A stretch of 64,000 nt of DNA, taken from contig NC_082418.1 in the NCBI RefSeq assembly GCF_004011695.2, forward strand, positions 1,178,001-1,242,000, in the 5' to 3' direction. The notes beneath the pieces were generated by a model, which was given only the letters and a program-made list of their open reading frames with translations, did no database searches and was not told the DNA's origin. Shown piece after piece: positions 58,112-64,000 of this stretch; the stretch's first letter is position 1, and each line of letters begins with the position of its first letter. Source of the DNA: Ascochyta rabiei (Eukaryota > Ascomycota > Dothideomycetes > Pleosporales > Didymellaceae). The position numbers were made by a program, and so were the translations under genes.

Positions 58112-60404
58112 ATGGCCACGCTTGCATACGCCCAGGGCATGCAGCCCACACAGCACCACATGGCCTCCTCGTACGAGCTGGAGCCGCCCGACCTCACCAA
58201 CTCCAAGTCGAGCAAGTCGTCCAGCTTCCACTCGGAGACGCTCTCCGACTACATGGGGCCGAGCGACCTCTCGCACTTTGAGGAGATCAATCTCGACGAC
58301 GTCAGCAGCGGTCCCAATGCCTTCCCCATGGCCACGAGCCCCGACCACCGCGTCGTCTACGAGGCCCGCAGCATCTCTTCATCGTCGCTGTCAAGCATCC
58401 GGAGCACTCCGCTGCCGCACCCAGCCCAGCACTCGTTCCGCGACCTGACAGGCAGAAAGCCACAGTATCCGAGTCTGACGGGCCACGTCAACCATGCCGT
58501 GCGCCAGCCGCCGCCGCTGCCGCCGCCGCAGCAGCAGCTGGCACCCGGAAAGATGCGGAGGGGGTTCACGTCGCCATCAGCACCCTCGCTCCAGACCATG
58601 AACCTGAACCTGGCAGCACCGCGACACGCCTCCCGCTCGCCCTCTCCGTCGAGTGCACACACATCGGCACCACGCACACTCTCGCAAATGAGCTCGCGGA
58701 CACTAGACGTCTTGCCTTCGCCCTCGGTTAATGCCCGGAGGCAGTCGTGGCAGGACGCAAAGCGCAAGACAGTGAAGGAGAGGGAGGCAGAGTGCGACGA
58801 CGAGGACGACGAACTGCCCGAGGACGCTGTCATCTGGAACATTCCCATCTCACCGCGCCCCGCTCAGGAGCGATCACCAGCCCCGTCAACTAGCGGCAGC
58901 CCCCCACAGCCCTCCCCGGCCGCCAGTGCAGCCAGTGCGGGCCTTTCGTCGGCGAGGACATCGCCAGCCCCGAACTCACGCTCTCCACAACCGCCATCAC
59001 CACACCCCTTAAATAGAACAGAATCACCGCCCACACTAGAAAGACAGCGGACGTACACATGGCAGGATGCCTACGGATCTCTCGACCCGGATGCGAAGAC
59101 AATGACGGAGAAGCTGGAGGAATATCAGGTGGAATTCGAGCGGAAGCAGGAGGTCAAGCGCCAGCAGCCGGGACTTGCAAGATCGACCTCCCTAAATCAG
59201 CCTAAGCCCAAGACGAAGAAGACCACATTACCACCCATCCGCAAGAGTGACCCTCTGATCGACCCGTTCCAGCCATCCGCTGAGAAGCAAAAGTACCTCT
59301 CGCGCACTCGCCCTTCGTGGTTACCACCCAAGAACCCGAAGGAGGAGAAAAAGCACCTCAAAGAGTACCAGCGGATGCTGGCGCGGATCGAAGAAGCTGG
59401 TAAGCTGCACAGCGTTCGTGTAGAGGTGTCGCAGACTAACGGTTGTAGAACGCCTCGAAGCCCAGCGCGCTCAAGACGAGACCCTTGCACGCGAGAAGGC
59501 CACTCGCATAAAAGCAGAGTACTGGTCGAATCTGCTACTTCCCAACTGGGCCACTGAAATGACGAAGCCTGAGCTCCTAGCTTCACACCGGAAAATGTGG
59601 TGGAACGGCGTTCCTCCACGGTTAAGAGGGCAGGTCTGGTCAAAGGCAGTAGGAAACGACCTCGAAGTCACAGAAGGCACCTTCAAGATCGCACTCGAGA
59701 AAGCACAGAAAGAGATTGCGCAACTAGGCACCGAGGCACTGGGCGGCCGCTACGCACAAATCCTCGAAAACACGCGCTCTGTCTTCCCTGAGCTGAAGAT
59801 GTTCGCCGCTCCCTCCTCCTCAGCCGCAAACGACGAGCAACCACTGCATCAAGACCTGGTCAATGTGTGCCTGGCGTACGCAACCTATCGCCCCGACATC
59901 TCTCACAAAGAGAACGGAATTCACCACATCGCGGCACTGCTCCTGCTCAATCTTCCCACCCCAAACACTTTCATCGTGTTGTCGAATCTGCTCAACAGAC
60001 CCCTTCCGCTCTCCTTTCTTGTCCAGGACCCAAATGCTATCCATGCTGCATACTCCACCACGCTTCACGCCCTCTCCAAGAAGTCACCCAGCCTCACAAA
60101 GCGATTGGAAGACCTTCGCGTGGAGCCGAGAGACTACCTCTACCACATGTTCAGCAGCCTGTTCTGCGGGCGGCTGGGCGTCGAGCACGCAGCCCGCGTC
60201 ATGGACGTGTACGCCATTGAGAGCGACAAGATCCCTCCGCGCGTCGCTGTGGCGATCATGCTGGTGCTTGAGGGCAGCTGCATGGAAGGCGAGAAGGGCG
60301 CTGTGGAGAAAGTGCTGGGCGAGAAGAAGGTAGCCCTGAGTGTCGACGAATTCATGGCCAAGGTGTATGAGGCGGGCAAGATGAGCTCGTCGCCGACGCC
60401 TTGA
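58112..60404 (+). CDS. TBC (RabGAP-like) domain protein
   Basis: Exons 58112-59399 and 59449-60404 with a 49-bp intron (GACTAAC branch, TAG end); 747 aa. The first 400 residues are Ser/Pro-rich and likely disordered. A helical segment (NPKEEKKHLKEYQRMLARIEEA-GERLEAQRAQ) leads into the TBC domain, which starts WWNGVPPRLRGQVWSKAVGNDL and runs to YLYHMFSSLFCGRLGVEHAARVMDVYAIE. TBC proteins normally stimulate Rab GTPases with an Arg and a Gln finger. Here the first site reads ILENTRSVFPEL rather than IxxDxxR, and the second reads YRPDISHKENG with no YxQG. The start is uncertain; 58160 is an in-frame alternative and the frame extends upstream to 57593. Confidence 0.85.
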
Positions 60405-62958
60405 GCCCTTTCGACGCATGGAGGAACGAGCTGTTGTATAAAGGAAGGAAAGCAGGAAAGAAAGAAAGACGACGATGATACGACATGACGCATCGAGCTT
60501 TATTCACATCACACGGCTGCGACCTGCTGTCAGCGCGACGCAGCGCACCACTATATTGAGCATTTACACCACGGCGTTGGTTCTATCAGCTTTATACTGC
60601 TACCTATCTATCCTTTCCTTTCCTTTCCTTTTCGTTTCTTTCCATTCCCTTGTCTTTCGTCAACTTTGTCATACTACATCCCCTTTTACCATCTACATCT
60701 AGTTGTATATACACCTTTCCACCTACTACCTACCTTCCTACCTTACCTCTCAATAAGAAGCGCGAAACCCCCCAACACAAAGAAAGGGGCGAGTAGCTAT
60801 ATTCTTCCTCTTTCCACCTACTCTTCTTCTCTCTCTGTGTGGTCTTTCCTCTCTTTCTCCCCTCTAACTTGCGATGGAGGAGGCTGGGAAGTCGCCTGCC
60901 TTGTTATGCAATATTCGTCAGTAACGGTTCCTTGTAGTTATGCATGTGTGAACATTTAAATGTATATATGTATATTCCCGTTTGTCAGTGTCCCTTAGAC
61001 CCCCCCCCCCCCCCCCCCCCCCCCCGACTGCAACCCCAGACCCTGAATGCTGGACCCTGAACCCCCGACTCAGTCCACATGTCACATGTCACACACCCTG
61101 TCATTCCGATGCCACATGCCAAACCCCTGCCACTCCACCACCCATCCTTGAAACGTGGCGTCGGCGTTGGTTTTTCTGGAATTCTCTGGTTGTGGCGCTC
61201 GTGGGTTTCAAGCAGGGTTGGCTGGCGGCGATGCAGAGCCGAGGGGGACGCTACGTTTCAGTGCTGTGTCAGCACTCGATACGGTGATGTGGGTTGGTGG
61301 TTTGTGAGCTTGAAGAAGGCGGTCAAGTAAAGGAAGGGGAAGGCACGTGGTGAACAGAGTGTGTGTGAGAGGGCTTGTGAACTGGTGTTGCTGTTTTTTG
61401 TTTTTTTTGGGGGGGGGTTTTTTTGGTGACACTTGTCAGGCTCTGGCTAATGAGGCTCTCGGATATCGGCATCTGGCAAAGCGTCTACCTTTGACTAGGT
61501 TTGGCAATAAGTACTGTTCTGGCCACGTGCTCACTATCTGAGTGAGCATTGATGCCTTTTTGGCATGCCTTGGCACGGTGGGCAGAGCTGTGTCCTGACA
61601 CCACACAGTAGCAGGAGTTCCGGCGAGGGCTCTTGCGCTTTGAGATGAGTCGGTTCGTTCTTCTGATTGCTGGGTGTGGTGTGTATAGACACACATTTCC
61701 TGGTTGTTGGTACAGTCGTTGACTCGATGGTAATATCTGCTGCTGCGTCGCTGCTGAGGATAGAAGCAGATGGCTTCTGGTGCTCGTGTGATATTACCAG
61801 GTGGTCTAATGCCTGCGGACAAGATTGGAGATGACAGTGGAAGTGTGGCTATACTGATGACTATAACCATGCTGATGTTGGAGTCACGGGTCATTATCTA
61901 CACAGTCGGAGTGAAATCCTTCTCATGTCCAGTATACAAGGATTCGGTACGTCGAGTTTTCAGCACAGAGGCTCATGGACGCATGGGTCTATAACGGCCT
62001 AGTCTTGCAATCACATCTGATAACACCGGTAATAGGCTGTGTGGATTCGACACGGTGGGGCTGCTGGTTGGTGGAAATGCATCATTTGGAGATTCGTGTT
62101 GTGACGAAGAATTCTTGTGTTGAAATATTTGAAAAAAGGGTGTGAGACTTCGAACTCCTCGGGCTTTTCAAACCTTACATTGAGGATGATGCAGATGATA
62201 GGGGATCAGGTAAAGGTATCAAGCATCTATTCGCTTATATGACTGGTGTGTCGTATTGTCAGTGCGGTACTGAACACGTTTGATACTCAAGCACTGACGG
62301 GGATTTCTCCACACCCCAGATGCTGTCAAATGTCATCTCGTCCCCATTCAGCGTGAATGATCCCAAGTCCTCGGTGTTGGGTGTCCAACCGTAAAGTAGC
62401 AGCTTCTCCCAAGGGTGCAATGACGCAGTCGAGCTCCTTAGACCAATCTATGATGTGATAGACTCAAATGTTCCTCGTCTGTGGCTACCGCGGTCCGCAT
62501 GCGGTGCTTTTGAAAAGGCTTCCATTCTCGCGTACGATTTACAGATCAATATTCTCGTTCTTAATGACTCGGCCAGGCATGGCCAGTCAGCCCTTGCTGA
62601 ATTAATCATTCTTCGTGATCGCATCTGAGAACGAGAAGACCTGACAAGAGGTAGAGACCGCACTGCCGTGCGCAGCTTTCGGTCTTCAAGAGCAGATAGA
62701 GATACGGCCGCGGATCTACTTTCACGAAGACACACAACAGGAAGCGATATACGGGATAGGTATGGAGCGTACCCAGATCCAACAGAGGCAGTTGGAGTAT
62801 GCGTTGAGCTGAATTGTTCGGGCTTTCACGTAGGCTTGGATGATGTTGGACAACACGGGTTGCCAGGGAAGAGTGCGTAATCTTTGCGGTCAAAACCTCC
62901 AGCATGTGGCCACCTGAAAGCGGGAAGTATTTTCGATCGAGAATAAAACAGGTCATGG
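60405..62958. other. Convergent intergenic region, 2.5 kb
   Basis: Between convergent stops. It contains CTTTC repeats near 60610, a 26-base C tract at 61000, G and T runs near 61390-61425, and overlapping short frames. No gene called. Confidence 0.5.
61000..61025. repeat. Poly(C) tract, 26 bases
   Basis: An unbroken run of 26 C on the plus strand. Homopolymers of this length are prone to slippage and to sequencing or assembly length error, so the true length may differ. Confidence 0.85.
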
Positions 62959-63990
62959 TCAGCGTATGCTTGCGTTGTGCGCTTCAATCCACGTTTGTAT
63001 CTCAGCAAAGTCGCTCGCCCACACCATCTGCCACTCGTCTGCACACTTCCAGTCCTGCAGACGAGGACAGCAGATACCAAGGTCTTGCAATCGCTCGGCC
63101 AGCTTCTTCTGCGAGCTACCGATGGGATCATCGCGAACGCAGATGCCAAGGTCGGCTTCCAAGAGGCATTCTATGTCTGTCCAGCTGTCCCCAACATATA
63201 CAATTGGTCTGCTGGAGCCGGGACATTCGTTTCTAGATTCGCGATTCTGCTTCCGTAACCGCATCAGGTATTCCAGCTTATCACCACTGGATATAATCTT
63301 CATCATCGCGTCCTCGACGGGACTGATCTTTCCGGTAGAAACCAAGTCCCTCTCGATGCCATCAAGCTCATTTGCGTGGACTGCCTGTGGGTCCATGTAA
63401 GCTTCTCCAGCTTCCAGGCAGGATCTGATGAAGTGACGACTCCAATTGACACTCAGAATGTCTAGTTCATCGCGGTCTCGGCTTTGCATGCGCTGAAGGA
63501 ATTGCGCGAAACCTTTGCGCAGCTCTACTTCTCTTGAATCGATGACGCGTTTTGCACCTTCGGCCAAAAGCTTCCTAGTCAGGCCCGCGAAAATCCCAGA
63601 TGAGGAGACACGATCGAGACTCGCTTGCTCGACACTTTCAAGCGCCCGAAGCAGATCTTTTTCTTCTTGTACTGTCGTTGGTAGATTACTACCCGGGGCA
63701 AGCCTCTCTATTGCAGCAGTGTAGTCGGTCATGTAGGCCTCCGAGACGCGTTTCCATTCGTCGAGTACAGGTGAACTAGGCTTAGAGGAAGCCGCGATGC
63801 TGACGAGTGCATCGAGAGTGTCACGGCGTGTAATGGTGCCATCCCAATCCAGGACCCAGTGTATTGACTGATTTGGATCAAGGGGTGGTTTGGCGGTCAT
63901 TGTGTTTGCTCGTCTTCTGAAGGCGCGTGTAGGTGAACAACGAAATGCAATCACTTTAAGCTTGTAGGAGCGTGACAATATGTGCGACAT
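62959..63990 (-). CDS. HAD-superfamily phosphatase-like protein
   Basis: An intronless gene of 343 aa. Motif I is WVLDWDGTIT (Asp48 nucleophile, Asp50), and the C-terminal acidic motif is IVYVGDSWTDIECLLEADLG. The region between has a helical cap typical of C1-type HAD hydrolases, with SVNWSRHFI consistent with the motif II segment. Fungal relatives are small HAD phosphatases of poorly defined substrate, related in layout to phosphoserine-phosphatase-like proteins. An internal ATG at 63900 (MTAKPPLDPN) is a plausible cytosolic start. The 30 residues before it are rich in Arg, Ser and hydrophobics with no acidic residue, like a mitochondrial presequence. The true start could not be decided. 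Confidence 0.85.
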   Translation of the reverse strand: MSHILSRSYKLKVIAFRCSPTRAFRRRANTMTAKPPLDPNQSIHWVLDWDGTITRRDTLDALVSIAASSKPSSPVLDEWKRVSEAYMTDYTAAIERLAPGSNLPTTVQEEKDLLRALESVEQASLDRVSSSGIFAGLTRKLLAEGAKRVIDSREVELRKGFAQFLQRMQSRDRDELDILSVNWSRHFIRSCLEAGEAYMDPQAVHANELDGIERDLVSTGKISPVEDAMMKIISSGDKLEYLMRLRKQNRESRNECPGSSRPIVYVGDSWTDIECLLEADLGICVRDDPIGSSQKKLAERLQDLGICCPRLQDWKCADEWQMVWASDFAEIQTWIEAHNASIR

Positions 63991-64000
63991 TCAGAAGAGT

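Overview
This window is nuclear DNA from a filamentous ascomycete (Pezizomycotina; a Dothideomycete is my guess, not shown). The signs are many 45-60 bp introns with GT..AG ends and CTAAC/CTGAC-like branch points, long Ser/Pro-rich proteins, a PRO1/NosA-like Zn2Cys6 regulator, a 14-helix MFS exporter, and Spp2-, Sfk1- and TERT-type genes with fungal architecture. No tRNA, rRNA or CRISPR was recognised. I built exon models by joining reading frames at splice sites; in every multi-exon model the summed exon length is a multiple of three.

Layout. 0.5-1.9 kb: ornithine decarboxylase (-). 3.1-6.2: unrecognised Ser-rich protein (-). 8.0-9.0: Sfk1/DRAM-like membrane protein (+). 9.9-11.3: Spp2-like G-patch splicing factor (-). 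11.8-12.9: unrecognised conserved-looking protein (-). 13.7-15.7: PRO1-like regulator (-). A 3.7 kb gap follows, then a SAM-PH protein at 19.5-22.0 (+). 23.0-24.6: ornithine aminotransferase (-). 25.5-27.5: divergent arginyl-tRNA synthetase-like protein (-).

From about 27.5 to 43 kb the sequence is gene-poor, looks more AT-rich, and holds no housekeeping gene. Read on the minus strand it contains two copies of the same three-gene order: small zinc-finger gene, small zinc-finger gene, then a six- or seven-exon gene for a protein with two C-terminal membrane helices. Copy 1 is 34.2 to 28.3 kb and copy 2 is 41.9 to 36.2 kb. Both membrane-protein genes are open end to end. Three of the four zinc-finger genes are open and one carries a 4-bp frameshift. 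A 152-bp MITE-like element sits inside copy 2. This duplicated module is the least explained and most interesting part of the window.

The right side returns to conserved genes: a DHA2-type MFS exporter (43.1-45.1, -), a very large polyglutamine RhoGEF-BAR-SH3 protein (45.7-51.5, -), telomerase reverse transcriptase in ten exons (52.7-57.0, +), a TBC-domain protein with degenerate catalytic fingers (58.1-60.4, +) and a HAD-family phosphatase (63.0-64.0, -). ODC and ornithine aminotransferase draw on the same ornithine pool, and the ArgRS-like gene is next to the latter, but the genes are separate and nothing shows co-regulation.
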